Source: Saposhnikovia divaricata (taxonomy: Eukaryota > Streptophyta > Magnoliopsida > Apiales > Apiaceae). Taken from it: a stretch of DNA of 64,000 nt. How positions within the stretch are numbered: the first letter of the stretch is position 1; every line of letters begins with the position of its first letter. The stretch covers positions 1,550,001 to 1,614,000 of the forward strand of contig CM071599.1 of the NCBI GenBank assembly GCA_036435485.1, in the 5' to 3' direction. Positions 48,202-61,299 of the stretch are shown here, piece by piece. Below the pieces are notes generated by a model. The model searched no databases, had not been told where the DNA came from, and was given only the letters and a program-made list of their open reading frames with translations. A program made the translations under genes and the position numbers.

Positions 48202-50567
48202 CACGGGATATTGTTAAAAATCGAGTCGGACCATTTTAGGGATATTTTTACATATTTTGTTCCTATGGGTTATTGGAATTCAACGAAATTTTATTTGACG
48301 CAATTCGGACCGGAATCGGAGCTGATATGATCAAAACTCGGTTTTCGGAAAATTCTCAAAGTGGTTAGTACAAGGGATATTGTTAAAAATCAAGTCGGAC
48401 AATTTTGTGGATATTTTTACATATTTTGTTCCTATGGGTTATTGGAATTCAACGAAATTTTATTTGACGCAGTTCAGACCGGAATCGGAGTTGATATAAT
48501 CGAAACTCGGTTTTTGAAAAATTCTCAAAGGGGTTAGTGCACGGGATATTGTTAAAAATCAAGTCGGACCATTTTGTGGATATTTTTATATATTTTGTTC
48601 CTATGGGTTATTGAAATTTAACAAAATTTTATTTGACGCGGGTCGAACCTGAATCGGAGCTGATATGATCGAAACTCGGTTTTCGGATAATCCTCAAAGT
48701 GGTTAGTACACGGGATATTATTAAAAATTGAGTCGGACCATTTTGTGGATATTTTTACATATTTTGTTCCTGTGGGTTATTGGAATTCAACGAAATTTTA
48801 TTTGACGCAGTTCGGACTGGAATCGGAGCTGATATAATCGAAACTCGGTTTTCGAAAAATTCTCAAAGGGGTTAGTACACGGGATATTGTTAAAAATCAA
48901 GTCGGACCATTTTGTGGATATTTTTACATATTTTGTTCCTGTGGGTTATTGGAATTCAACGAAATTTTATTTGACGCAGTTCGGACCGGAATCGGAGCTG
49001 ATATAATCGAAACTCGGTTTTTGAAAAATTCTCAAAGGGGTTAGTACACGGGATATTGTTAAAAATCAAGTCGGACCATTTTGTGGATATTTTTACATAT
49101 TTTGTTCCTGTGGGTTATTGGAATTCAACGAAATTTTATTTGACGCAGTTCGGACCGGAATCGGAGCTGATATAATCGAAACTCGGTTTTTGAAAAATTC
49201 TCAAAGGGGTTAGTACACGGGATATTGTTAAAAATCAAGTCGGACCATTTTGTGGATATTTTTATATATTTTGTTCCTATGGGTTATTGAAATTTAACAA
49301 AATTTTATTTGACGCGGGTCGAACCTGAATCGGAGCTGATATGATCGAAACTCGGTTTTCGGATAATCCTCAAAGTGGTTAGTACACGGGATATTGTTAA
49401 AAATCGAGTCGGACCATTTTAGGGATATTTTTACATATTTTGTTCCTATGGGTTATTGGAATTCAACGAAATTTTATTTGACGCAATTCGGACCGGAATC
49501 GGAGCTGATATGATCAAAACTCGGTTTTCGGAAAATTCTCAAAGTGGTTAGTACAAGGGATATTGTTAAAAATCAAGTCGGACAATTTTGTGGATATTTT
49601 TACATATTTTGTTCCTATGGGTTATTGGAATTCAACGAAATTTTATTTGACGCAGTTCAGACCGGAATCGGAGTTGATATAATCGAAACTCGGTTTTTGA
49701 AAAATTCTCAAAGGGGTTAGTGCACGGGATATTGTTAAAAATCAAGTCGGACCATTTTGTGGATATTTTTATATATTTTGTTCCTATGGGTTATTGAAAT
49801 TTAACAAAATTTTATTTGACGCGGGTCGAACCTGAATCGGGGCTGATATGATCGAAACTCGGTTTTCGGATAATCCTCAAAGTGGTTAGTACACGGGATA
49901 TTATTAAAAATTGAGTCGGACCATTTTGTGGATATTTTTACATATTTTGTTCCTGTGGGTTATTGGAATTCAACGAAATTTTATTTGACGCAGTTCGGAC
50001 TGGAATCGGAGCTGATATAATCGAAACTCGGTTTTCGAAAAATTCTCAAAGGGGTTAGTACACGGGATATTGTTAAAAATCAAGTCGGACCATTTTTTGG
50101 ATATTTTTACATATTTTGTTCCTGTGGGTTATTGGAATTCAACGAAATTTTATTTGACGCAGTTCGGACCGGAATCGGAGCTGATATAATCGAAACTCGG
50201 TTTTTGAAAAATTCTCAAAGGGGTTAGTACACGGGATATTGTTAAAAATCAAGTCGGACCATTTTGTGGATATTTTTACATATTTTGTTCCTGTGGGTTA
50301 TTGGAATTCAACGAAATTTTATTTGACGCAGTTCGGACCGGAATCGGAGCTGATATAATCGAAACTCGGTTTTTGAAAAATTCTCAAAGGGGTTAGTACA
50401 CGGGATATTGTTAAAAATCAAGTCGGACCATTTTGGGGATATTTTTATATATTTTGTTCCTATGGGTTATTGAAATTTAACAAAATTTTATTTGACGCGG
50501 GTCGAACCTGAATCGGAGCTGATATGATCGAAACTCGGTTTTCGGATAATACTCAAAGTGGTTAGTA
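48202..50567 (+). repeat. Heptamer HOR (1,183 bp), two tandem copies
   Basis: The AGTACAAGGG marker has its CAAGGG at 48371 and 49554, 1,183 bp apart. Order: TTTAGGG with GCAATTC and CGGAAAATTCTCAAAGTGG; a GGACAATTTTG monomer with GCAGTTCAGACC; type b with GGGATATTATT; TTCCTGTGGG with GGACTGG; two type a; type b. The two copies differ at few places (for example GAATCGGGGCTG near 49840 and CATTTTTTGG near 50095 in the second). Confidence 0.85.
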
Positions 50568-51096
50568 CACGGGATATTGTTAAAAATTGAGTCGGACCAT
50601 TTTGTGGATATTTTTACATATTTTGTTCCTATGGGTTATTGGAATTCAACGAAATTTTATTTGGCGCAATTCGGACCGGAATCGGAGCTGATATGATCAA
50701 AACTCGGTTTTCGAAAATTCTCACAGGGGTTAGTACACGGGATATTGTTAAAAATCAAGTCGGACCATTTTGTGGATATTATTACATATTTTGTTCCTAT
50801 GGGTTATTGGAATTCAACGAAATTTTATTTTGCGCAATTCGGACCGGAATCGGAGCTGATATGATCAAAACTCGGTTTTCGAAAATTCTCAAAGGGGTTA
50901 GTACACGGGATATTGTTAAAAATCAAGTCGGACCATTTTGTGGATATTTTTACATATTTTGTTCCTGTGGGTTATTGGAATTCAACGAAATTTTATTTGA
51001 CGCAGTTCGGACCGGAATCGGAGCTGATATAATCGAAACTCGGTTTTTGAAAAATTCTCAAAGGGGTTAGTACACGGGATATTGTTAAAAATCAAG

Positions 51097-51265
51097 TCGG
51101 ACCATTTTGTGGATATTTTTACATATTTTGTTCCTGTGGGTTATTGGAATTCAACGAAATTTTATTTGACGCAGTTCGGACCGGAATCGGAGCTGATATA
51201 ATCGAAACTCGGTTTTTGAAAAATTCTCAAAGGGGTTAGTACACGGGATATTGTTAAAAATCAAG
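51097..51265 (+). repeat. Reference monomer, type a (169 bp)
   Basis: I start the unit at TCGGACC. This common type has TTTGTGGATATTT, then TTCCTGTGGG or TTCCTATGGG, an EcoRI site followed by AACG, GACGCAGTTCGGACCGG, GATATAATCG, and CTCGGTTTTTG with a following A tract. It carries nine CpGs, against about five expected from its 23 C and 37 G. It is the most frequent type in the window and the background from which the others differ. A subtype with TTCCCAAAGG instead of TTCTCAAAGG is concentrated between about 14 and 46.5 kb. Confidence 0.9.
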
Positions 51266-51434
51266 TCGGACCATTTTGTGGATATTTTTATATATTTTGT
51301 TCCTATGGGTTATTGAAATTTAACAAAATTTTATTTGACGCGGGTCGAACCTGAATCGGAGCTGATATGATCGAAACTCGGTTTTCGGATAATCCTCAAA
51401 GTGGTTAGTATACGGGATATTGTTAAAAATCGAG
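51266..51434 (+). repeat. Reference monomer, type b (169 bp, EcoRI-less)
   Basis: This type is recognised by TTTTTATATATTTTG, TTGAAATTTAACAAAA (which destroys the EcoRI site), GACGCGGGTCGAACCTG, GATATGATCG, and TTTTCGGATAATCCTCAAAG. It usually occurs once per HOR, after one or more type a monomers, so it is a good punctuation mark for reading HOR phase. Variants have GACGTGGGTCG (for example near 5815, 17105 and 18456) or TTGTCGTGGGTCG (29073, 30930, 36320). Confidence 0.88.
51329..51345 (+). other. CENP-B-box-like stretch in type b monomer (degenerate)
   Basis: The 17 bases TTTTATTTGACGCGGGT match seven of the nine essential positions of the mammalian CENP-B box (TTCG, A and CGGG with fixed spacing): both T, the A and all of CGGG agree, while the CG of TTCG is TA. 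The same stretch occurs in most GCGGGTCGAACC monomers (for example 64-80), and is lost where GACGTGGG replaces GACGCGGG. The two missing bases are important for known CENP-B binding, so function is doubtful. Confidence 0.3.
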
Positions 51435-53756
51435 CTGGACCATTTTAGGGATATTTTTACATATTTTGTTCCTATGGGTTATTGGAATTCAACGAAATTT
51501 TATTTGACGCAATTCGGACCGGAATCGGAGCTGATATGATCAAAACTCGGTTTTCGGAAAATTCTCAAAGTGGTTAGTACAAGGGATATTGTTAAAAATC
51601 AAGTCGGACAATTTTGTGGATATTTTTACATATTTTGTTCCTATGGGTTATTGGAATTCAACGAAATTTTATTTGACGCAGTTCAGACCGGAATCGGAGT
51701 TGATATAATCGAAACTCGGTTTTTGAAAAATTCTCAAAGGGGTTAGTGCACGGGATATTGTTAAAAATCAAGTCGGACCATTTTGTGGATATTTTTATAT
51801 ATTTTGTTCCTATGGGTTATTGAAATTTAACAATATTTTATTTGACGCGGGTCGAACCTGAATCGGAGCTGATATGATCGAAACTCGGTTTTCGGATAAT
51901 CCTCAAAGTGGTTAGTACACGGGATATTATTAAAAATTGAGTCGGACCATTTTGTGGATATTTTTACATATTTTGTTCCTGTGGGTTATTGGAATTCAAC
52001 GAAATTTTATTTGACGCAGTTCGGACTGGAATCGGAGCTGATATAATCGAAACTCGGTTTTCGAAAAATTCTCAAAGGGGTTAGTACACGGGATATTGTT
52101 AAAAATCAAGTCGGACCATTTTGTGGATATTTTTACATATTTTGTTCCTGTGGGTTATTGGAATTCAACGAAATTTTATTTGACGCAGTTCGGACCGGAA
52201 TCGGAGCTGATATAATCGAAACTCGGTTTTTGAAAAATTCTCAAAGGGGTTAGTACACGGGATATTGTTAAAAATCAAGTCGGACCATTTTGTGGATATT
52301 TTTACATATTTTGTTCCTGTGGGTTATTGGAATTCTATTTGACGCAGTTCGGACCGGAATCGGAGCTGATATAATCGAAACTCGGTTTTTGAAAAATTCT
52401 CAAAGGGGTTAGTACACGGGATATTGTTAAAAATCAAGTCGGACCATTTTGTGGATATTTTTATATATTTTGTTCCTATGGGTTATTGAAATTTAACAAA
52501 ATTTTATTTGACGCGGGTCGAACCTGAATCGGAGCTGATATGATCGAAACTCGGTTTTCGGATAATCCTCAAAGTGGTTAGTACACGGGATATTGTTAAA
52601 AATCGAGCTGGACCATTTTAGGGATATTTTTACATATTTTGTTCCTATGGGTTATTGGAATTCAACGAAATTTTATTTGACGCAATTCGGACCGGAATCG
52701 GAGCTGATATGATCAAAACTCGGTTTTCGGAAAATTCTCAAAGTGGTTAGTACAAGGGATATTGTTAAAAATCAAGTCGGACAATTTTGTGGATATTTTT
52801 ACATATTTTGTTCCTATGGGTTATTGGAATTCAACGAAATTTTATTTGACGCAGTTCAGACCGGAATCGGAGTTGATATAATCGAAACTCGGTTTTTGAA
52901 AAATTCTCAAAGGGGTTAGTGCACGGGATATTGTTAAAAATCAAGTCGGACCATTTTGTGGATATTTTTATATATTTTGTTCCTATGGGTTATTGAAATT
53001 TAACAATATTTTATTTGACGCGGGTCGAACCTGAATCGGAGCTGATATGATCGAAACTCGGTTTTCGGATAATCCTCAAAGTGGTTAGTACACGGGATAT
53101 TATTAAAAATTGAGTCGGACCATTTTGTGGATATTTTTACATATTTTGTTCCTGTGGGTTATTGGAATTCAACGAAATTTTATTTGACGCAGTTCGGACT
53201 GGAATCGGAGCTGATATAATCGAAACTCGGTTTTCGAAAAATTCTCAAAGGGGTTAGTACACGGGATATTGTTAAAAATCAAGTCGGACCATTTTGTGGA
53301 TATTTTTACATATTTTGTTCCTGTGGGTTATTGGAATTCAACGAAATTTTATTTGACGCAGTTCGGACCGGAATCGGAGCTGATATAATCGAAACTCGGT
53401 TTTTGAAAAATTCTCAAAGGGGTTAGTACACGGGATATTGTTAAAAATCAAGTCGGACCATTTTGTGGATATTTTTACATATTTTGTTCCTGTGGGTTAT
53501 TGGAATTCTATTTGACGCAGTTCGGACCGGAATCGGAGCTGATATAATCGAAACTCGGTTTTTGAAAAATTCTCAAAGGGGTTAGTACACGGGATATTGT
53601 TAAAAATCAAGTCGGACCATTTTGTGGATATTTTTATATATTTTGTTCCTATGGGTTATTGAAATTTAACAAAATTTTATTTGACGCGGGTCGAACCTGA
53701 ATCGGAGCTGATATGATCGAAACTCGGTTTTCGGATAATACTCAAAGTGGTTAGTA
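51411..53756 (+). repeat. Heptamer HOR with 10-bp deletion (2 x 1,173 bp)
   Basis: CAAGGG markers at 51580 and 52753 are 1,173 bp apart, ten less than the standard heptamer. The cause is visible: in the sixth monomer GGAATTC is followed directly by TATTTGACG, with AACGAAATTT missing. The joint falls after 52335 and again after 53508, exactly 1,173 bp apart, so the deletion arose once and was copied with the whole heptamer. Both units also share CAGACC-type changes and TTAACAATATTTT (near 51830 and 53004), and CGAGCTGGACC at their start. Confidence 0.88.
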
Positions 53757-56750
53757 CACGGGATATTGTTAAAAATTGAGTCGGACCATTTTGTGGATAT
53801 TTTTACATATTTTGTTCCTATGGGTTATTGGAATTCAACGAAATTTTATTTGGCGCAATTCGGACCGGAATCGGAGCTGATATGATCAAAACTCGGTTTT
53901 CGAAAATTCTCACAGGGGTTAGTACACGGGATATTGTTAAAAATCAAGTCGGACCATTTTGTGGATATTATTACATATTTTGTTCCTATCGGTTATTGGA
54001 ATTCAACGAAATTTTGTTTTGCGCAATTCGGACCGGAATCGGAGCTGATATGATCAAAACTCGGTTTTCGAAAATTCTCAAAGGGGTTAGTACACGGGAT
54101 ATTGTTAAAAATCAAGTCGGACCATTTTGTGGATATTTTTACATATTTTGTTCCTATGGGTTATTGGAATTCAACGAAATTTTATTTGACGCGGGTCGAA
54201 CCTGAATCGGAGCTGATATGATCGAAACTCGGTTTTCGGATAATCCTCAAAGTGGTTAGTACACGGGATATTGTTAAAAATCGAGTCGGACCATTTTAGG
54301 GATATTTTTACATATTTTGTTCCTATGGGTTATTGGAATTCAACGAAATTTTATTTGACGCAGTTCGGACCGGAATCGGAGCTGATATTATCGAAACTCG
54401 GTTTTCGGAAAATTCTCAAAGGGGTTAGTACACGGGATATTGTTAAAAATCAAGTCAGACCATTTTGTGGATATTTTTATATATTTTGTTCCTATGGGTT
54501 ATTGAAATTTAACAAAATTTTATTTGACGCGGGTCGAACCTGAATCGGAGCTGATATGATCGAAACTCGGTTTTCGGATAATCCTCAAAGTGGTTAGTAC
54601 ACGGGATATTGTTAAAAATCGAGTCGGACCATTTTAGGGATATTTTTACATATTTTGTTCCTATGGGTTATTGGAATTCAACGAAATTTTATTTGACGCA
54701 ATTCGGACCGGAATCGGAGCTGATATGATCAAAACTCGGTTTTCGGAAAATTCTCAAAGTGGTTAGTACAAGGGATATTGTTAAAAATCAAGTCGGACAA
54801 TTTTGTGGATATTTTTACATATTTTGTTCCTATGGGTTATTGGAATTCAACGAAATTTTATTTGACGCAGTTCAGACCGGAATCGGAGTTGATATAATCG
54901 AAACTCGGTTTTTGAAAAATTCTCAAAGGGGTTAGTGCACGGGATATTGTTAAAAATCAAGTCGGACCATTTTGTGGATATTTTTATATATTTTGTTCCT
55001 ATGGGTTATTGAAATTTAACAAAATTTTATTTGACGCGGGTCGAACCTGAATCGGAGCTGATATGATCGAAACTCGGTTTTCGGATAATCCTCAAAGTGG
55101 TTAGTACACGGGATATTATTAAAAATTGAGTCGGACCATTTTGTGGATATTTTTACATATTTTGTTCCTATGGGTTATTGGAATTCAACGAAATTTTATT
55201 TGATGCAGTTCGGACCGGAATCGGAGCTGATATTATCGAAACTCGGTTTTCGGAAAATTCTCAAAGGGGTTAGTACACGGGATATTGTTAAAAATCAAGT
55301 CAGACCATTTTGTGGATATTTTTATATATTTTGTTCCTATGGGTTATTGAAATTTAACAAAATTTTATTTGACGCGGGTCGAACCTGAATCGGAGCTGAT
55401 ATGATCGAAACTCGGTTTTCGGATAATCCTCAAAGTGGTTAGTACACGGGATATTGTTAAAAATCGAGTCGGACCATTTTAGGGATATTTTTACATATTT
55501 TGTTCCTATGGGTTATTGGAATTCAACGAAATTTTATTTGACGCAATTCGGACCGGAATCGGAGCTGATATGATCAAAACTCGGTTTTCGGAAAATTCTC
55601 AAAGTGGTTAGTACAAGGGATATTGTTAAAAATCAAGTCGGACAATTTTGTGGATATTTTTACATATTTTGTTCCTATGGGTTATTGGAATTCAACGAAA
55701 TTTTATTTGACGCAGTTCAGACCGGAATCGGAGTTGATATAATCGAAACTCGGTTTTTGAAAAATTCTCAAAGGGGTTAGTGCACGGGATATTGTTAAAA
55801 ATCAAGTCGGACCATTTTGTGGATATTTTTATATATTTTGTTCCTATGGGTTATTGAAATTTAACAAAATTTTATTTGACGCGGGTCGAACCTGAATCGG
55901 AGCTGATATGATCAAAACTCGGTTTTCGAAAATTCTCAAAGGGGTTAGTACACGGGATATTGTTAAAAATCAAGTCGGACCATTTTTGGATATTTTTACA
56001 TATTTTGTTCCTATGGGTTATTGAAATTCAACAAAATTTTATTTGACGCGGGTCGAACCTGAATCGGAGCTGATATGATCGAAACTCGGTTTTCGGATAA
56101 TCCTCAAAGTGGTTAGTACACGGGATATTGTTAAAAATCGAGTTGGACCATTTTAGGGATATTTTTACAAATTTTGTTCCTGTGGGTTATTGGAATTCAA
56201 CGAAATTTTATTTGACGCAGTTCGGACTGGAATCGGAGCTGATATAATCGAAACTCGGTTTTCGAAAAATTCTCAAAGGGGTTAGTACACGGGATATTGT
56301 TAAAAATCAAGTCGGACCATTTTGTGGATATTTTTACATATTTTGTTCCTGTGGGTTATTGGAATTCAACGAAATTTTATTTGACGAAGTTCGGACCGGA
56401 ATCGGAGCTGATATAATCGAAACTCGGTTTTTGAAAAATTCTCAAAGGGGTTAGTACACGGGATATTGTTAAAAATCAAGTCGGACCATTTTGTGGATAT
56501 TTTTACATATTTTGTTCCTGTGGGTTATTGGAATTCAACGAAATTTTATTTGACGCAGTTCGGACCGGAATCGGAGCTGATATAATCGAAACTCGGTTTT
56601 TGAAAAATTCTCAAAGGGGTTAGTACACGGGATATTGTTAAAAATCAAGTCGGACCATTTTGTGGATATTTTTATATATTTTGTTCCTATGGGTTATTGA
56701 AATTTAACAAAATTTTATTTGACGCGGGTCGAACCTGAATCGGAGCTGAT
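53757..56750 (+). repeat. Tetrad unit plus shortened heptamers
   Basis: The type c / TATTATTACAT tetrad returns at 53828 (copy of 47430, with private TTCCTATCGG near 53985 and ATTTTGTTTTGCG near 54013). CAAGGG markers at 54769 and 55614 are 845 bp apart, so two monomers have been lost from the heptamer; the 55143-55388 stretch joins GATGCAGTTC to GATATTATCG and CGGAAAATTC. Near 55.9 kb a hybrid starts as GCGGGTCGAACCTG and ends as GATCAAAAC...CGAAAATTC, the form that dominates the next region. Confidence 0.77.
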
Positions 56751-59615
56751 ATGATCAAAACTCGGTTTTCGAAAATTCTCAAAGGGGTTTTTACATGGGA
56801 TATTGTTAAAAACCAAGTCAGACCATTTTGTGGATATTTTTACATATTTTGTTCCTGTGGGTTATTGGAATTCAACGAAATTTTATTTGACGCAGTTCGG
56901 ACGGAATCGGAGCTGATATGTTCGAAACTCGGTTTTCGGATAATCCTCAAAGTGGTTAGTACACGGGATATTGTTAAAAATCAAGTCAGACCATTTTGTG
57001 GATATTTTTATATATTTTGTTCCTATGGGTTATTGAAATTTAACAAAATTTTATTTGACGCGGGTCGAACCTGAATCGGAGCTGATATGATCGAAACTCG
57101 GTTTTCGGATAATCCTCAAAGTGGTTAGTACACGGGATATTGTTAAAAATCGAGTCGGACCATTTTAGGGATATTTTTACATATTTTGTTCCTATGGGTT
57201 ATTGGAATTCAACGAAATTTTATTTGACGCAATTCGGACCGGAATCGGAGCTGATATGATCAAAACTCGGTTTTCGGAAAATTCTCAAAGTGGTTAGTAC
57301 AAGGGATATTGTTAAAAATCAAGTCGGACAATTTTGTGGATATTTTTACATATTTTGTTCCTATGGGTTATTGGAATCCAACGAAATTTTATTTGACGCA
57401 GTTCAGACCGGAATCGGAGTTGATATAATCGAAACTCGGTTTTTGAAAAATTCTCAAAGGGGTTAGTGCACGGGATATTGTTAAAAATCAAGTCGGACCA
57501 TTTTGTGGATATTTTTATATATTTTGTTCCTATGGGTTATTGAAATTTAACAAAATTTTATTTGACGCGGGTCGAACCTGAATCGGAGGTGATATGATCG
57601 AAACTCGGTTTTCGGATAATCCTCAAAGTGGTTAGTACACGGGATATTATTAAAAATTGAGTCGGACCATTTTGTGGATATTTTTACATATTTTGTTCCT
57701 ATGGGTTATTGGAATTCAACGAAATTTTATTTGATGCAGTTCGGACCGGAATCGGAGCTGATATAATCGAAACTCGGTTTTTGAAAAATTCCCAAAGGGG
57801 TTAGTACAGGGATATTGTTAAAAATCAAGTCGGACCATTTTGTGGATATTTTTACATATTTTGTTCCTGTGGGTTATTGGAATTCAACGAAATTTTATTT
57901 GACGCAGTTCGGACCGGAATCGGAGCTGATATAATCGAAACTCGGTTTTTGAAAAATTCTCAAAGGGGTTAGTACACGGGATATTGTTAAAAATCAAGTC
58001 GGACCATTTTGTGGATATTTTTATATATTTTGTTCCTATGGGTTATTGAAATTTAACAAAATTTTATTTGACGCGGGTCGAACCTGAATCGGAGCTGATA
58101 TGATCAAAACTCGGTTTTCGAAAATTCTCAAAGGGGTTTTTACATGGGATATTGTTAAAAACCAAGTCAGACCATTTTGTGGATATTTTTACATATTTTG
58201 TTCCTGTGGGTTATTGAAATTCAACGAAATTTTATTTGACGCAGTTCGGACGGAATCGGAGCTGATATGTTCGAAACTCGGTTTTCGGATAATCCTCAAA
58301 GTGGTTAGTACACGGGATATTGTTAAAAATCAAGTCAGACCATTTTGTGGATATTTTTATATATTTTGTTCCTATGGGTTATTGAAATTTAACAAAATTT
58401 TATTTGACGCGGGTCGAACCTGAATCGGAGCTGATATGATCGAAACTCGGTTTTCGGATAATCCTCAAAGTGGTTAGTACACGGGATATTGTTAAAAATC
58501 GAGTCGGACCATTTTAGGGATATTTTTACATATTTTGTTCCTGTGGGTTATTGGAATTCAACGAAATTTTATTTGACGCAGTTCGGACCGGAATCGGAGC
58601 TGATATAATCGAAACTCTGTTTTTGAAAAATTCTCAAAGGGGTTAGTACACGGGATATTGTTAAAAATCAAGTCGGACCATTTTGTGGATATTTTTATAT
58701 ATTTTGTTCCTATGGGTTATTGAAATTTAACAAAATTTTATTTGACGCGGGTCGAACCTGAATCGGAGCTGATATGATCAAAACTCGGTTTTCGAAAATT
58801 CTCAAAGGGGTTTTTACATGGGATATTGTTAAAAACCAAGTCAGACCATTTTGTGGATATTTTTACATATTTTGTTCCTGTGGGTTATTGAAATTCAACG
58901 AAATTTTATTTGACGCAGTTCGGACGGAATCGGAGCTGATATGTTCGAAACTCGGTTTTCGGATAATCCTCAAAGTGGTTAGTACACGGGATATTGTTAA
59001 AAATCAAGTCAGACCATTTTGTGGATATTTTTATATATTTTGTTCCTATGGGTTATTGAAATTTAACAAAATTTTATTTGACGCGGGTCGAACCTGAATC
59101 GGAGCTGATATGATCGAAACTCGGTTTTCGGATAATCCTCAAAGTGGTTAGTACACGGGATATTGTTAAAAATCAAGTCGGACCATTTTGTGGATATTTT
59201 TACATATTTTGTTCCTGTGGGTTATTGGAATTCAACGAAATTTTATTTGACGCGGGTCGAACCGGAATCGGAGCTGATATAATCGAAACTCGGTTTTTGA
59301 AAAATTCTCAAAGGGGTTAGTACAGGGATATTGTTAAAAATCAAGTCGGACCATTTTGTGGATATTTTTACATATTTTGTTCCTGTGGGTTATTGGAATT
59401 CAACGAAATTTTATTTGACGCAGTTCGGACCGGAATCGGAGCTGATATAATCGAAACTCGGTTTTTGAAAAATTCTCAAAGGGGTTAGTACACGGGATAT
59501 TGTTAAAAATCAAGTCGGACCATTTTGTGGATATTTTTATATATTTTGTTCCTATGGGTTATTGAAATTTAACAAAATTTTATTTGACGCGGGTCGAACC
59601 TGAATCGGAGCTGAT
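56751..59615 (+). repeat. Short 3/4-mer HOR region with TTTTTACATGGG monomers
   Basis: The GATATGATCAAAAC...GGGGTTTTTACATGGG monomer type starts at 56751, 58100 and 58774, and is preceded by GCGGGTCGAACCTG in the same monomer. It is followed by a monomer with CAGTTCGGACGGAATCGG (one base short) and GATATGTTCG, then type b, at a 674 bp (four-monomer) spacing between 58100 and 58774. A two-base loss in TTAGTACAGGG occurs near 57805 and 59321, 1,516 bp apart. The CAAGGG marker at 57300 shows a leftover of the heptamer family. Confidence 0.8.
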
Positions 59616-61299
59616 ATGATCGAAACTCGGTTTTCGAAAATTCTCAAAGGGGTTTTTACATGGGATATTGTTAAAAACCAAGTCAGACCATTTTGTGGAT
59701 ATTTTTACATATTTTGTTCCTGTGGGTTATTGAAATTCAACGAAATTTTATTTGACGCAGTTCGGACGGAATCGGAGCTGATATGTTCGAAACTCGGTTT
59801 TCGGATAATCCTCAAAGTGGTTAGTACACGGGATATTGTTAAAAATCAAGTCAGACCATTTTGTGGATATTTTTATATATTTTGTTCCTATGGGTTATTG
59901 AAATTTAACAAAATTTTATTTGACGCGGGTCGAACCTGAATCGGAGCTGATATGATCGAAACTCGGTTTTCGGATAATCCTCAAAGTGGTTAGTACACGG
60001 GATATTGTTAAAAATCGAGTCGGACCATTTTAGGGATATTTTTACATATTTTGTTCCTGTGGGTTATTGGAATTCAACGAAATTTTATTTGACGCAGTTC
60101 GGACCGGAATCGGAGCTGATATAATCGAAACTCTGTTTTTGAAAAATTCTCAAAGGGGTTAGTACACGGGATATTGTTAAAAATCAAGTCGGACCATTTT
60201 GTGGATATTTTTATATATTTTGTTCCTATGGGTTATTGAAATTTAACAAAATTTTATTTGACGCGGGTCGAACCTGAATCGGAGCTGATATGATCAAAAC
60301 TCGGTTTTCGAAAATTCTCAAAGGGGTTTTTACATGGGATATTGTTAAAAACCAAGTCAGACCATTTTGTGGATATTTTTACATATTTTGTTCCTGTGGG
60401 TTATTGAAATTCAACGAAATTTTATTTGACGCAGTTCGGACGGAATCGGAGCTGATATGTTCGAAACTCGGTTTTCGGATAATCCTCAAAGTGGTTAGTA
60501 CACGGGATATTGTTAAAAATCAAGTCAGACCATTTTGTGGATATTTTTATATATTTTGTTCCTATGGGTTATTGAAATTTAACAAAATTTTATTTGACGC
60601 GGGTCGAACCTGAATCGGAGCTGATATGATCGAAACTCGGTTTTCGGATAATCCTCAAAGTGGTTAGTACACGGGATATTGTTAAAAATCAAGTCAGACC
60701 ATTTTGTGGATATTTTTATATATTTTGTTCCTATGGGTTATTGAAATTTAACAAAATTTTATTTGACGCGGGTCGAACCTGAATCGGAGCTGATATGATC
60801 AAAACTCGGTTTTCGAAAATTCTCAAAGGGGTTTTTACATGGGATATTGTTAAAAACCAAGTCAGACCATTTTGTGGATATTTTTACATATTTTGTTCCT
60901 GTGGGTTATTGGAATTCAACGAAATTTTATTTGACGCAGTTCGGACGGAATCGGAGCTGATATGTTCGAAACTCGGTTTTCGGATAATCCTCAAAGGGGT
61001 TAGTACACGGGATATTGTTAAAAATCAAGTCGGACCATTTTGTGGATATTTTTACATATTTTGTTCCTGTGGGTTATTGGAATTCAACGAAATTTTATTT
61101 GACGCAGTTCGGACCGGAATCGGAGCTGATATAATCGAAACTCGGTTTTTGAAAAATTCTCAAAGGGGTTAGTACACGGGATATTGTTAAAAATCAAGTC
61201 GGACCATTTTGTGGATATTTTTATATATTTTGTTCCTATGGGTTATTGAAATTTAACAAAATTTTATTTGACGCGGGTCGAACCTGAATCGGAGCTGAT
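59616..61299 (+). repeat. Decamer HOR (1,684 bp), copy 1
   Basis: TTTTTACATGGG monomers at 59616, 60290 and 60795 recur at 61300, 61974 and 62479, each 1,684 bp later. Inside the unit the spacing is 674, 505 and 505 bp, so it is a compound of one four-monomer and two three-monomer sub-blocks. The first of them has GATCGAAAC instead of GATCAAAAC in both copies. One of the few differences is CTCTGTTTTTG near 60132, where copy 2 has CTCGGTTTTTG. Confidence 0.87.

Larger units (their letters stand above)
50568..51410 (+). repeat. Five-monomer insert between heptamers
   Basis: Between the second and third heptamer lie type c (start 50639), the TATTATTACAT / TTTTGCGCAATTC monomer, two type a monomers with TTCCTGTGGG, and type b. 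The spacing between CAAGGG markers here is 2,026 bp instead of 1,183, the difference (843 bp) being five monomers. The first three monomers match 45745 onward. Confidence 0.78.

Noticed and set aside
48330..48380. A bacterial or phage repeat region
   Set aside because: Nested HORs of a nucleosome-length satellite over 64 kb without any gene are not known from bacteria or phages; a eukaryotic satellite explains everything seen.
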